Of a stretch of DNA of 33,607 nt, positions 15,201 through 24,179 are shown piece after piece (position 1 is the stretch's first letter; each line of letters opens with the position of its first letter). The notes beneath the pieces are model-generated. The model saw only the letters and a program-made list of their open reading frames with translations. It did no database searches and was not told the origin of the DNA. Made by a program: the position numbers and the translations under genes. The DNA is from Succinimonas amylolytica DSM 2873 (GTDB taxonomy: Bacteria; Pseudomonadota; Gammaproteobacteria; Enterobacterales; Succinivibrionaceae). The stretch lies in contig NZ_KB899636.1 of NCBI RefSeq assembly GCF_000378405.1, positions 206,401 through 240,007 on the forward strand, written 5' to 3'.

Positions 15201-17726
15201 ATGCCAGACAATTTATCTCCTTTCATATTTATGAAACTATCCTCACTTAACACCAAAGAAATCATTTATTTTATTCTTTTACTTTTTTTAAGTTTATTGT
15301 TAAGCCATTCTATTTTTGAACCACTAAAAAAATCGATATTAGTACCAATTGATGGGGCAAACAACTCTATATTAATCAATTTAACTTATTTATTAAAAGA
15401 TGGTGATTTCACATTAAAATCGTACGATCAGCATAACACTCTCCAACAAAATACTAGCAAAAAAATTATATTAAAAAAACATACAATAACAGATAATAAT
15501 CACAAACAAGAATTCATAGATTTTGAATCTTACGCAATAGATATCCCTATTCTAAACTCACACAAAATTGAAATTGAACTGAATACTGATGACAATCTTG
15601 TTTACATAGATGAAATTATAATTAACAACAGATCCATTTCTTTAAATGATTTTATCGCTAATGCAAAATCAACTTCGAAATTACATATTGGAAAATTTAA
15701 GGATGGTGCTTCAGCAGGAATTGTTATAGGTTCAGAAGATAAAAGCACCGTAATAGATATAACAAACGTTCTTAACCCTGTAAAGGTAACATCTGAAGAG
15801 CTCAAACAAATCAATGATGAGCAGTTGCTATATAACATTTTATTAAGAGCTTTTTGTTTTGTCACAGTTTTTTTGATATGTTATATCATCAGCATATCTT
15901 TAAAAGCTTTTAATAAGGAATCTTATAGATCAATATTCGTTATCATTCTTATTTTTATAGCTCTAACACTCTCAATTACAAATTCTTATTACCTGTTATT
16001 CGAGAATTCATTTCATAATAGCAACACTTTCTTTAAAGATGAAACCAATACATTTTTATCTACAACCCAATCAAACATTCTAATTTTTTTACAAAATTTT
16101 GGCACTCTCATTTGTTTGTTATCATTGCTATTAATTTCTATATTTTTCATAAAGAATCGTATTATAAAATCAATTATAGCAATATCATCGGTAATAATTT
16201 TAGCAATCCTAATCATCGATAACTGCTTATTAAATGTTCTTAACGTTCGCTTAAATTTTAATATGGCAGGACACGCCACTGAAACAAAATATTTTGACGA
16301 TTTTATATATAGCTACATGATTTCAGATAGCGGGTTTCTAATGTGCGCAGGATTCATAACTTTCGTCATAACCGGTTTTTCTGGGATATTTGTAACAATA
16401 GAAAAGGTCTCTCTTCGCAAATTAGCTAGCTACTTATCAATTCCCATAGCTTCACTAACTGTATGGGGTGTTTATCCAACTGATCCGGAAGATTTCGACT
16501 TTACGTATCTGAATCCATTCCAGGTAAATGGTTTTTGTTTTCAAAAAATGGGGAATTTCTATAGCACATACTCTGACAATTACAGCAAACGCAATAATTT
16601 GACTATTAGTTACAAGTCTGAACAAGGACTTAATCAAAAGAAGAATATTATTTTGGTACTTGTAGAATCATGGGGCTGCAACTTTACATACGTCTGCGGC
16701 ACCGGCCCCTCTAAGATGCCCAGCATAGAAGCACTCGCCAAAAACAACGCTTTTTTTGATAACTATTATTCAATAATACCGTCAACGAGTTTTTCGTTGT
16801 TGTCAATAATTAAATCTGTACCTGTAATCAACATTGCCTGGGATTTACCTATTGAAACAGAAACGAGTTCAAGTATTTCCATACCCAAAAGCTTCAATAA
16901 ATCATATTCTAGAATGCTTCATTCACAAAACGATTTAATCAGCACATTTAAATCTAACAACTATAAAACATCATTCATTTCATCAACTGATCATGTCTTT
17001 GGCATGAGAGATATTATCAAACAAACAAATTTTGATGAGGTTATTGATACTTCAAACCCCGGTTTTGCAGGTATAACAGAAAGATTTACCTTTAACAGTG
17101 TAAACGATCAAGAATTATTCAAATTCATTATCACTAAAATTAAATCTGAAGCAGATAAACCATTTTTTTATGTAACAAAAACTGCAACCAATCATACTCC
17201 ATTTAATTCACCTTTAGGTTTTAACAACCTGGATAAAGCTTTTGAATATACAGATCAGGAAGTTTACAGATTTGTAAAACAGCTTGAGGCTATTGATTAT
17301 TTCAAAAACGGCATTGTTATCCTTGTCGGAGATCATCATGCATGGGGTGCAGACGGTGCCAAAAGAAATAATAATGAACCTACATTTATTAACAAAGTCC
17401 CTCTGATTATAATTGACGGAAAGAATCAAGGCAGTATTAATCACACGCAATTTTCTCATGCCTCCCTGGGAGTTTTGCTACAATATCTGGAACTTCCCAC
17501 ATATAAGTTCAATCAATTTAACACCAACCCATTGATTGATAACGCTGAATCGGAGATTATTTTTGGTTATGACTTTGGAGCCATGACTTATCTTGAGGTC
17601 AAAAAAGACGACAGAAGCAATACCATAATACTCGACGGTGATGACTCATACTTCAAGGATGATAATATTTTCACACCTGAAGAAATGGATGAGATCCTCG
17701 GATATGTGGCATATTTTCGTATGTAG
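15201..17726 (+). CDS. Membrane-anchored sulfatase-superfamily phosphotransferase (LtaS/MdoB-type)
   Basis: This 841-residue protein has one membrane helix near residues 20-37, a large soluble region to about 210, then five or six further helices between about 213 and 420, and a C-terminal sulfatase domain. The active-site signs are Glu489 in LVESWG, the presumed nucleophile Thr529 in PSTSFSLL, the TNHTPF motif, and GDHH (Asp711, His712, His713) for metal binding. TNHTPF fits the LtaS/OpgB phosphoglycerol transferases better than the EptA phosphoethanolamine transferases. The big domain between the first two helices is unusual. The gene is clearly AT-rich (about 30% G+C by eye) compared with its neighbours. 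The ribosome site is poor; an ATG at 15231 is an alternative start. It lies directly after the pilin, so pilin or surface-glycan modification is possible. Confidence 0.7.
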   Translation: MPDNLSPFIFMKLSSLNTKEIIYFILLLFLSLLLSHSIFEPLKKSILVPIDGANNSILINLTYLLKDGDFTLKSYDQHNTLQQNTSKKIILKKHTITDNNHKQEFIDFESYAIDIPILNSHKIEIELNTDDNLVYIDEIIINNRSISLNDFIANAKSTSKLHIGKFKDGASAGIVIGSEDKSTVIDITNVLNPVKVTSEELKQINDEQLLYNILLRAFCFVTVFLICYIISISLKAFNKESYRSIFVIILIFIALTLSITNSYYLLFENSFHNSNTFFKDETNTFLSTTQSNILIFLQNFGTLICLLSLLLISIFFIKNRIIKSIIAISSVIILAILIIDNCLLNVLNVRLNFNMAGHATETKYFDDFIYSYMISDSGFLMCAGFITFVITGFSGIFVTIEKVSLRKLASYLSIPIASLTVWGVYPTDPEDFDFTYLNPFQVNGFCFQKMGNFYSTYSDNYSKRNNLTISYKSEQGLNQKKNIILVLVESWGCNFTYVCGTGPSKMPSIEALAKNNAFFDNYYSIIPSTSFSLLSIIKSVPVINIAWDLPIETETSSSISIPKSFNKSYSRMLHSQNDLISTFKSNNYKTSFISSTDHVFGMRDIIKQTNFDEVIDTSNPGFAGITERFTFNSVNDQELFKFIITKIKSEADKPFFYVTKTATNHTPFNSPLGFNNLDKAFEYTDQEVYRFVKQLEAIDYFKNGIVILVGDHHAWGADGAKRNNNEPTFINKVPLIIIDGKNQGSINHTQFSHASLGVLLQYLELPTYKFNQFNTNPLIDNAESEIIFGYDFGAMTYLEVKKDDRSNTIILDGDDSYFKDDNIFTPEEMDEILGYVAYFRM

Positions 17727-17731
17727 GCTGA

Positions 17732-17758
17732 CTGTAATTCTATTTGTCTGAATTACAG
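17732..17758. other. Perfect 9-bp hairpin after the sulfatase-type gene
   Basis: CTGTAATTC and GAATTACAG (17732-17740 and 17750-17758) flank a 9-nt loop, starting 5 bp past the stop codon. No T-run follows on either strand, so it is not a typical intrinsic terminator. It may stabilise the mRNA 3' end. Confidence 0.5.
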
Positions 17759-17803
17759 TAAAGACGTCCAAACGGACAGTGCCCTGACATTTTTCATGCT
17801 TCC

Positions 17804-17833
17804 GGTTTTGCATCTTCCAACAGATGCAAAACC
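17804..17833. promoter_or_regulatory. Perfect 12-bp dyad over the probable lptD promoter
   Basis: GGTTTTGCATCT (17804-17815) and AGATGCAAAACC (17822-17833) are exact reverse complements 6 bp apart. The right arm covers the place where a -35 box would be for the TATAAT at 17847-17852. No T-run follows, so an operator for a dimeric regulator is more likely than a terminator. Confidence 0.5.
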
Positions 17834-17846
17834 CTCCGCATTATTC

Positions 17847-17852
17847 TATAAT
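17847..17852 (+). promoter_or_regulatory. Probable -10 box of lptD-surA
   Basis: A perfect TATAAT lies 43 bp before the lptD start. There is no good -35 at 16-18 bp upstream, which suggests that the promoter needs an activator, perhaps one binding the dyad at 17804-17833. Confidence 0.4.
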
Positions 17853-17895
17853 AAATCCTGCGACGCAACCTTGGAAGTAAAAGAGTACTGGTAAT

Positions 17896-20274
17896 ATGCA
17901 CCCTCACCACAAAACAGACCTTCTGAAGCTGGGCGTACTTGTCTCCTGCATTGTCCTGCCTATCCCGTCTCTGGCCGGAAGTAAGGATCTGTTAGATACC
18001 CGTACTGCCTACGATGCCCGCTGCCTTGCCGATGTCCCGCCCTACGTCAAGAATGCCAAAAACCAGGATCCCAACCAGACTCCTGTTTCCATCACCGCGG
18101 ACCATGCCGCTGCCGATCTGCGCCACAGCGTAAACTATTCCGGCAATGTAGAAATTGTCCAGGGACAGAAAACCCTGAAGGCTGATAATACCTCCTTTAA
18201 CCACCAAACTCAGGATATCAAGGCGTCTGGAGATATCTTCTATCAGGATGGCGAGGTTACTGTTAAGAGCAATACCACCCTGACCACTAACCTTAAAACA
18301 AATGACACCCGCCTTGACAAGGCCACGTATCGTCTGAACGGTACCCTGGTAAGGGGCTATGCAGATGAAGCGGTAATAACGGATCAGGCCAATAGAGTTT
18401 CTCTCCGAAACGCCTATATAACCACCTGTCCCCAAGATAACGAAACCTGGAAAATCAGCTCCTCCGAAATCGAAATGGATAAGAACGAAGTGTTCGGGGA
18501 GGCCTACAACACAGTATTCTGGTTTCACGATATTCCTGTTTTCTATCTTCCGTACCTGAATTTTCCAGTAAAGAACCAGAGAAAATCCGGCCTTCTCTAT
18601 CCGGTAATCGGCTGGTCCTCATCCGATGAAATTCTCCTGAAAACCCCGGTGTACTGGAATATCGCCCCTAACTACGATATGACCATCACCCCAACACTTA
18701 TTGGAAGACGGGGCCTCCTGATGGAAAGCGAATTTCGCTATCTTCCTTTCGCTGGAACCCAGGGGAGCATGATGGGGCAGTATATCCACCATGACAGAAA
18801 GAGACGGGATGACAAGGAACCGGACAAATTCCACGAACGCTGGCTTTATACTCTGAACCACAAGAGCTACTGGGACAACCGTAATTTTGGCCTTGAAGCC
18901 GACTACACCAGAATTCGCAGCGGGGATTTCAACTATATTGATGATTTTGATCCCTCTTCAGTAAGCACCATCGACAACCAGCTGGTACAGGAAGCCAAAG
19001 CCTTTGTAAATCTCCACAATTTCGACGCTTCGGTACGAATGCTTCGGTATCAGCTTCTCATCCCCGACACCTTGCTGATATTCCAGCCTTTCAGAATCGA
19101 ACCGGAACTTAAATTAGGCTACCATAGTACCGTGGATTCCTGGTTCAGCTATAATTTAGGAATGACCTACTCCAATTTCAGAGTAGACGGCCACTCCAGA
19201 GATACCGGCTATGACGCCCAGAGAATCCATTTCGAACCTGAAATCACAGTTCCTCTAGTCGACTACCGGGGTATTAATCTCACTTTCCGGGAAAAGCTCT
19301 TCTATACTCATTACGATCAGAACATTCCCCATTCCAGACCACTGAAATATCCGGTGCAGATCCTTACCGCAGATGAAATGAAGCCATCAACTGACAGATT
19401 CCTTAATCTCTCCGAGATCCGAGGCAAGGTGACATTCACCAACACTCTGGATAACGGACACACTCTGACTCTGGAACCGGAGGTGCAGTACATCTACATT
19501 CCCTATAAAAACCAGGAAGCCATCGGTCTTTATGACACACTGGATCGGGTATATGATTTTGATTCCCTTTTCAGCTACCGGAAATATTCCGGTCTTGACA
19601 GAATTTCCGACGCCAACCGCATAAGCTATGGCCTTACCCACCGGATATACGATCAGGAATTCCGGGAAATACTCCGTTTTCAGATCGGACAGGGATACGA
19701 TTTCACTGCCCAGCGGGTAAAACTTACCAGATATGATGATGCTGACTATTATCGCCGCACCCCCATATCCACCGCTTTGAATGTAAGTCCTTTTCAGGGA
19801 CTCTCAGCGCACGGGGATCTGGTTTATGATACCGAATACTCTCAGCTGTCCAGCTGGAGCGGCCTTCTTAACGGGGCATATGATGACTTCAAAGGCCAGA
19901 TTAACTATCGCTATAAGAAAAACGGCAATCAGACCATGAAGAACGATATTATCGATCTTCGTCAGCTGGGAGGATCCTTGCAGATCCCCCTAAGCCGTGA
20001 CTGGCATGCCATCGGCGTCATGTACTACGATCTCTATCAGAAGAAAAATATCGATCAGAAGCTGGCCATCAAGTATGATTCCTGCTGCTACTCCCTGGGC
20101 GTTCAGGTTGAAAGATACAACAGACCTGACAACTATACCCTCACAGCAGACAACGAAACAAAATTCGGGGTATTCTTTGAACTCAAGGGACTGGCCAACG
20201 TCGGTGCCGACACCTCCTTCACCACTGAAACAAAACTTCTGCCGTATAACGATACGGTCAATCTTAGCAAATAG
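17896..20274 (+). CDS. lptD: LPS-assembly outer-membrane protein LptD
   Basis: LptD with LptE inserts lipopolysaccharide into the outer leaflet. The 792-residue protein (E. coli 784) has a signal peptide ending near SLAG (about residue 28), an LptA-like jellyroll (about 60-230), and a 26-strand barrel in the remainder. The four cysteines for the rearranging disulfides are present: Cys43, Cys178 (ITTC), and the adjacent pair Cys730-Cys731 (DSCCYSLG). The aromatic segment FYLPYLNFPV at the barrel entrance is typical. The start ATG has an AAAGAG site. It is followed by surA after 7 bp, matching the conserved lptD-surA operon. Confidence 0.97.
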   Translation: MHPHHKTDLLKLGVLVSCIVLPIPSLAGSKDLLDTRTAYDARCLADVPPYVKNAKNQDPNQTPVSITADHAAADLRHSVNYSGNVEIVQGQKTLKADNTSFNHQTQDIKASGDIFYQDGEVTVKSNTTLTTNLKTNDTRLDKATYRLNGTLVRGYADEAVITDQANRVSLRNAYITTCPQDNETWKISSSEIEMDKNEVFGEAYNTVFWFHDIPVFYLPYLNFPVKNQRKSGLLYPVIGWSSSDEILLKTPVYWNIAPNYDMTITPTLIGRRGLLMESEFRYLPFAGTQGSMMGQYIHHDRKRRDDKEPDKFHERWLYTLNHKSYWDNRNFGLEADYTRIRSGDFNYIDDFDPSSVSTIDNQLVQEAKAFVNLHNFDASVRMLRYQLLIPDTLLIFQPFRIEPELKLGYHSTVDSWFSYNLGMTYSNFRVDGHSRDTGYDAQRIHFEPEITVPLVDYRGINLTFREKLFYTHYDQNIPHSRPLKYPVQILTADEMKPSTDRFLNLSEIRGKVTFTNTLDNGHTLTLEPEVQYIYIPYKNQEAIGLYDTLDRVYDFDSLFSYRKYSGLDRISDANRISYGLTHRIYDQEFREILRFQIGQGYDFTAQRVKLTRYDDADYYRRTPISTALNVSPFQGLSAHGDLVYDTEYSQLSSWSGLLNGAYDDFKGQINYRYKKNGNQTMKNDIIDLRQLGGSLQIPLSRDWHAIGVMYYDLYQKKNIDQKLAIKYDSCCYSLGVQVERYNRPDNYTLTADNETKFGVFFELKGLANVGADTSFTTETKLLPYNDTVNLSK

Positions 20275-20281
20275 GTATAAC

Positions 20282-21571
20282 ATGCTGAAGAAACTTTTAG
20301 CCGCCGCCGTTGTTCTGGGAACTATAACCGTAGCGCCTGCCTATGCCGCCACCGCAACTCCCGTAGACAGGACTGTGGCAGTAGCCAATAACGACATTAT
20401 TCTGGAAAGCGAGCTTACCAAGGCTTCCGAAAACCTGAAGCACAATCTGCGTCGCATGGGACAGGAACTTCCTCCTGACGACATCATCAGAAAAAACGCC
20501 CTGGAAAGGCTTATCATTAATAGCCTGATTATGCAGATTGCCGAGAAAAACGGCATCACCATGACAGACTCCGACCTGGACAGAGCTATCAGTCATATGG
20601 CGGCCATGAGCCATACCACTGTTCCCGCCATGCTGGCACAGGCTGCCAAAGAGGGGTTCAGCGAAGCCGACTACCGTAACGAAGTCAGAAACAACGTCAT
20701 CATCGGCGAGGTCACCAGATCCCAGGTAAGAAGCCGGATAAACATTTCAGATCAGGAGGTAGAGCAGCTAGCTCTCATGCTCAAGGACAACGCCTCCGCC
20801 ATGAGCTCCTACCATCTCGGACTTATTTTTGTAAAACTGGATCCGGATGCCACCCCTGCCGTAACCGATGCCGCAAACCGCAAGATGAAGCAGATCAAGG
20901 ATGAACTTGCCAGAGGCAAGGTATTTGCCAATGTGGCAGCAAGGTTTTCCGAAGCCCCTACTGCAGTAAACGGCGGCGATCTGGGAACTATCCCGGAAAG
21001 TCAGCTTCCTCCCTATATTGCCGATGCCGTCAGGGATCGCAAAAAGGGAGATCTGGTGGGACCATTCCGCACCGAGCAGGGGCTTAATCTGGTAAAGATT
21101 TACGATGTGGGCGGAATGACTCCTGAACCGGTGGAACAGGTTAAGGTAAAACACATCCTTCTCAAAACCAGCATTATTTTTGATGACAAGTCTGCCGAAT
21201 CCCGTCTTGCCAGCTTCAGATCCGAAATTGAAAACGGAGACAAGACTTTTGATGAACTGGCACGCAGCTACTCCGAGGACTATTCGAACTCCTTCGACGG
21301 CGGACTGATGGACTGGATGAACCCCGAGGTTTTTGATCCCGCATTCCGAGACGCCATTGCGCTCCTTAAGCCAGGGGAAATAAGCCAGCCCTTTAAGAGC
21401 AGCTTCGGCTGGCATCTGGCAGAGCTTGTGGGCAGAAAAGTTGACCGGGATTCCCTGGAGGCCTACAAGGTCAAGGCCCGGGAGATTCTCTTCAATCGCT
21501 CAATCAACGAGGAAAGTGAACGCTGGCAGCGTGAAATCCGCGATTCCTCATACGTTAAAATATACGAATAG
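20282..21571 (+). CDS. surA: Periplasmic chaperone / peptidyl-prolyl isomerase SurA
   Basis: SurA escorts outer-membrane proteins, including LptD, through the periplasm. The true start is the ATG at 20282, with an AGGT site overlapping the lptD stop; longer readings of the frame run back into lptD. The 429-residue protein (E. coli 428) has a signal peptide cleaved after PAYA (residue 22), an N-terminal chaperone domain (about 28-165), and two parvulin domains (about 168-268 and 275-378) with GGDLGTI and GGLMDW motifs, ending in a C-terminal helix. The conserved partner pdxA is not present downstream. Confidence 0.96.
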   Translation: MLKKLLAAAVVLGTITVAPAYAATATPVDRTVAVANNDIILESELTKASENLKHNLRRMGQELPPDDIIRKNALERLIINSLIMQIAEKNGITMTDSDLDRAISHMAAMSHTTVPAMLAQAAKEGFSEADYRNEVRNNVIIGEVTRSQVRSRINISDQEVEQLALMLKDNASAMSSYHLGLIFVKLDPDATPAVTDAANRKMKQIKDELARGKVFANVAARFSEAPTAVNGGDLGTIPESQLPPYIADAVRDRKKGDLVGPFRTEQGLNLVKIYDVGGMTPEPVEQVKVKHILLKTSIIFDDKSAESRLASFRSEIENGDKTFDELARSYSEDYSNSFDGGLMDWMNPEVFDPAFRDAIALLKPGEISQPFKSSFGWHLAELVGRKVDRDSLEAYKVKAREILFNRSINEESERWQREIRDSSYVKIYE

Positions 21572-22226
21572 CTTTCTGAATTTCAGGCATGCCTCCGAAC
21601 CGGAAATCTAGGTACCGGGAACGTTTCATGGCTGTGTCAGGAAAGAAACGGGAAACATCCGGGTAATTCGCAAAGCATCACGTATCTGGATTTACTCTGC
21701 TCCCGTTCATTCCTGATTATCATTGCCTGAAACGGTCTCCTCAAGGCACCGCATTCATGCTGTCCTGCAAAATCGGCACTGCAGAATATATTACATGAAG
21801 CCTTATTTTTAATTTTTTGCAAATACTTTCCGGCGCAAGGTGCCAAAAGTCTGGACAGAAACATCACCGGAAAACACTTGACGATCCATCATGAACGCCT
21901 GCTCACTCTATAATCTCCTGACCAAACGTCAAAACAACAGATGTCTGCCTGCATATCAGCCAACAAATTCAGGCATAAGCAGAAAAAAGCTTATATCATG
22001 GTACTCGAGGGATCGAAGTTGCGTATGCTGCGAGCTTCAGAAATAATGCCTCCGGCTTTCCCACCGTTTACGTATACAGCCTCTGGGCCGAGAAGACATT
22101 CATTTTGGCTTTTTCCAAAGCGTGAAACGCCAAAAGATGCTAATCTGTACCCCGTTCGGAAAAGGCCCGCACTGCAAGAATCCTCCGGAATCCGGACTAA
22201 CAAGTATTATCTTCAGGAGAAACACA
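21572..22226. other. 655-bp region without a recognised gene between surA and rsmA
   Basis: In many Gammaproteobacteria pdxA occupies this place. No PdxA motifs were seen in the frames I checked. A 97-codon plus-strand open frame (21941-22234) overlaps the rsmA start and has no ribosome site or recognisable motif. The right part contains small inverted repeats such as TTTTGGC/GCCAAAA (22112-22138 region) and TCCGG-aat-CCGGA (22184-22196), which could belong to an rsmA leader. TTGACG at 21878 and TATAAT at 21909 are 25 bp apart, too far for a standard promoter. Confidence 0.5.
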
Positions 22227-23024
22227 ATGAATGACAAGGTAACCTTCGGACATGTTGCAAGAAAGCGTTTCGGACAGAACTTTCTTCAGGATGCCACAGT
22301 AATCAACAATATTGTCAACGCCATAAATCCGCAGAAAGACGACTTTATTCTGGAAATCGGCCCCGGACTTGGAGCGCTTACCGAGCCTGTAGCCGAAAGA
22401 GTTACCAGGCTAAACTGCATTGAGCTTGACCGGGATCTGGCGGAAAGACTCCGCCACACTCCGTTTCTAAGTGACCGGCTGAATATCATTGAAACCGATG
22501 CGCTGAAATTCGATTTCCGGAGTCTGGCTACTCCCGAAAATCCGGTACGGGTTTTCGGAAACCTTCCCTATAACATTTCCACACCTCTTCTTATCCATCT
22601 TTTTTCTCAGAGCGAGGTAATCCGCGACATGCACTTTATGCTTCAGAAAGAAGTGGTGGAAAGACTTGCCGCCGCCCCGAATTCAAAGGATTACGGACGA
22701 CTTAGCGTTATCACTCAGTTTTACTGCCGCGTAATTCCCATCATGGAAGTCCGGCCCACAGCATTCCGCCCCGCCCCCAAGGTCACTAGCGCCGTAGTGC
22801 GTCTGGTACCCTACCGGGAAAGACCATGCAATGTCCGCAGCATCGCGGCTTTGGAAAAAGTACTGGCCGTAGCCTTCAATCAGCGGCGTAAAACCGTTCA
22901 CAACAGTCTGGCTCCCCTGTTCGATGATACCCAGCTTGAAGCTTCGGGAATCTCCCTGACATCAAGGGCGGAAAATCTCTCTCTCAGGGACTACTGTACC
23001 CTGGCAGATCTTCTGGAGGAATAG
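22227..23024 (+). CDS. rsmA: 16S rRNA dimethyladenosine transferase RsmA (KsgA)
   Basis: RsmA dimethylates two adjacent adenines (A1518 and A1519) near the 3' end of 16S rRNA late in 30S assembly. The start is the ATG at 22227, with a perfect AGGAG site; it puts the RFGQNFL motif at residues 14-20. The SAM-binding motif [10 protein letters not shown] and the catalytic NLPYN motif are intact, and the C-terminal helical domain ends at residue 265 (E. coli 273). The rsmC start lies 2 bp after its stop, giving a small two-gene unit for 16S rRNA methylation. Confidence 0.97.
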   Translation: MNDKVTFGHVARKRFGQNFLQDATVINNIVNAINPQKDDFILEIGPGLGALTEPVAERVTRLNCIELDRDLAERLRHTPFLSDRLNIIETDALKFDFRSLATPENPVRVFGNLPYNISTPLLIHLFSQSEVIRDMHFMLQKEVVERLAAAPNSKDYGRLSVITQFYCRVIPIMEVRPTAFRPAPKVTSAVVRLVPYRERPCNVRSIAALEKVLAVAFNQRRKTVHNSLAPLFDDTQLEASGISLTSRAENLSLRDYCTLADLLEE

Positions 23025-23026
23025 TA

Positions 23027-24136
23027 ATGTCTCTTAAAAGCGAACTCTTATCACGGCATCCGGAAATTTTTGAGGATCATGATGTCCTGGCCATGGGATT
23101 TTTTCCGGACAGCGAAATCACTGTCCTAGCCAGAAATGCCAGAAGTCTCTGTGTCTGGTGTACTGACTACGCGCAGTTCCGTAATCTTGTTCCGGCGAAT
23201 TTTGCTTCTCCTGATTCCGACAACACCTCCAACCAGGATCTGATATTCCAAAACAAAAATCAGACCTTTGTATTCGGCACTGCTCCGAAACCCGTGACAC
23301 GGCCGTCGAAAGCCCTTATCTACATGAGCAAGAACAAAAAGGAAAATATTTTCTATATCCGCACAGCGTGCAGTATTCTTCCTGAGAATTCCGAGGTTTT
23401 TGTTATCGGCGGGAACGACGAAGGCGTACGGGGAATGGAGACCATACTTAAAAATTCCGGCCCCTCGGAAAAATATGACTACGGAAGAAAGTGCACTCTC
23501 TTCAGACTGCTGGTTACCGGCACCAGCCGCAACGATGCTTCTTCCGCATCTCTCAGCACTGAGGCTTCTCCGGAATACTATCGTGCGGAAATCGGAAATA
23601 CGGATTTAAAGGTGGCCATGATCCCCGGCGTATTCAGCATGGACAGAGCGGATGCGGGAACCATTTTTTTGCTGGAAAATCTCAAGGATCTGGATCTCTC
23701 CCGGATTAACAGCATTCTGGATGCCGGAACCGGATCCGGAATAATCGCGGTATTCCTGAAAAAACTCCTGCCTCATGCCCGGATTACTGCTGTGGACGTC
23801 AGCGCTTTCGCTCTTGAGGCTACTAGAAGAACCGCTATTCTGAACAATGCCGAAATCACGGTTATCCCCTCGGATATGCTAGAAAACACCGCCCGGTATG
23901 ATCTGATTATTTCCAATCCGCCGTTTCATGTAGGAAAGCGCCAGGTATTCGGACCGGTACTGAATCTTATCAGAGACTGTCCGCGCCATCTTTTGCCAGG
24001 CGGTTTCTTTCTCATGGTGGCAAACACCTTTCTACCCTATGAAAATCACTTATCCCAGGCATTCTGCAAAAGTGGTATCAAAAACCGCAATTCACAGTAC
24101 AAAATACTGTATGGTTTCACGAAATCGCTGTCATGA
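23027..24136 (+). CDS. rsmC: 16S rRNA (guanine-N2) methyltransferase RsmC
   Basis: RsmC methylates G1207 of 16S rRNA. The 369-residue protein has the family's two-domain build: a degenerate N-terminal methyltransferase-like domain (about 1-165) and an active C-terminal domain with the SAM loop DAGTGSGIIAVF (about residues 236-247) and the catalytic NPPF motif (residues about 301-304, in IISNPPFHVG). The GGAGG site lies inside the end of rsmA. The N-terminal domain is more divergent than the C-terminal one. It is followed 43 bp later by glgC, an unrelated function. Confidence 0.9.
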   Translation: MSLKSELLSRHPEIFEDHDVLAMGFFPDSEITVLARNARSLCVWCTDYAQFRNLVPANFASPDSDNTSNQDLIFQNKNQTFVFGTAPKPVTRPSKALIYMSKNKKENIFYIRTACSILPENSEVFVIGGNDEGVRGMETILKNSGPSEKYDYGRKCTLFRLLVTGTSRNDASSASLSTEASPEYYRAEIGNTDLKVAMIPGVFSMDRADAGTIFLLENLKDLDLSRINSILDAGTGSGIIAVFLKKLLPHARITAVDVSAFALEATRRTAILNNAEITVIPSDMLENTARYDLIISNPPFHVGKRQVFGPVLNLIRDCPRHLLPGGFFLMVANTFLPYENHLSQAFCKSGIKNRNSQYKILYGFTKSLS

Positions 24137-24179
24137 TAAGTTATAATCTTGTTTATACAGGCAGTCAGGGAGACAAATC

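Noticed and set aside
17992-18528. Minus-strand frame of 178 codons opposite lptD
   Set aside because: It is a shadow of lptD codon use, with no ribosome site and no family resemblance.
20768-21415. Minus-strand frame of 215 codons opposite surA
   Set aside because: It lies fully within the two parvulin domains of surA and has no start signal or motif.
21878-21914. Promoter TTGACG...TATAAT before rsmA
   Set aside because: The spacer is 25 bp, outside the workable range for sigma-70.
21941-22234. 97-codon plus-strand frame upstream of rsmA
   Set aside because: It has no ribosome site, no motif, and overlaps the well-supported rsmA start.
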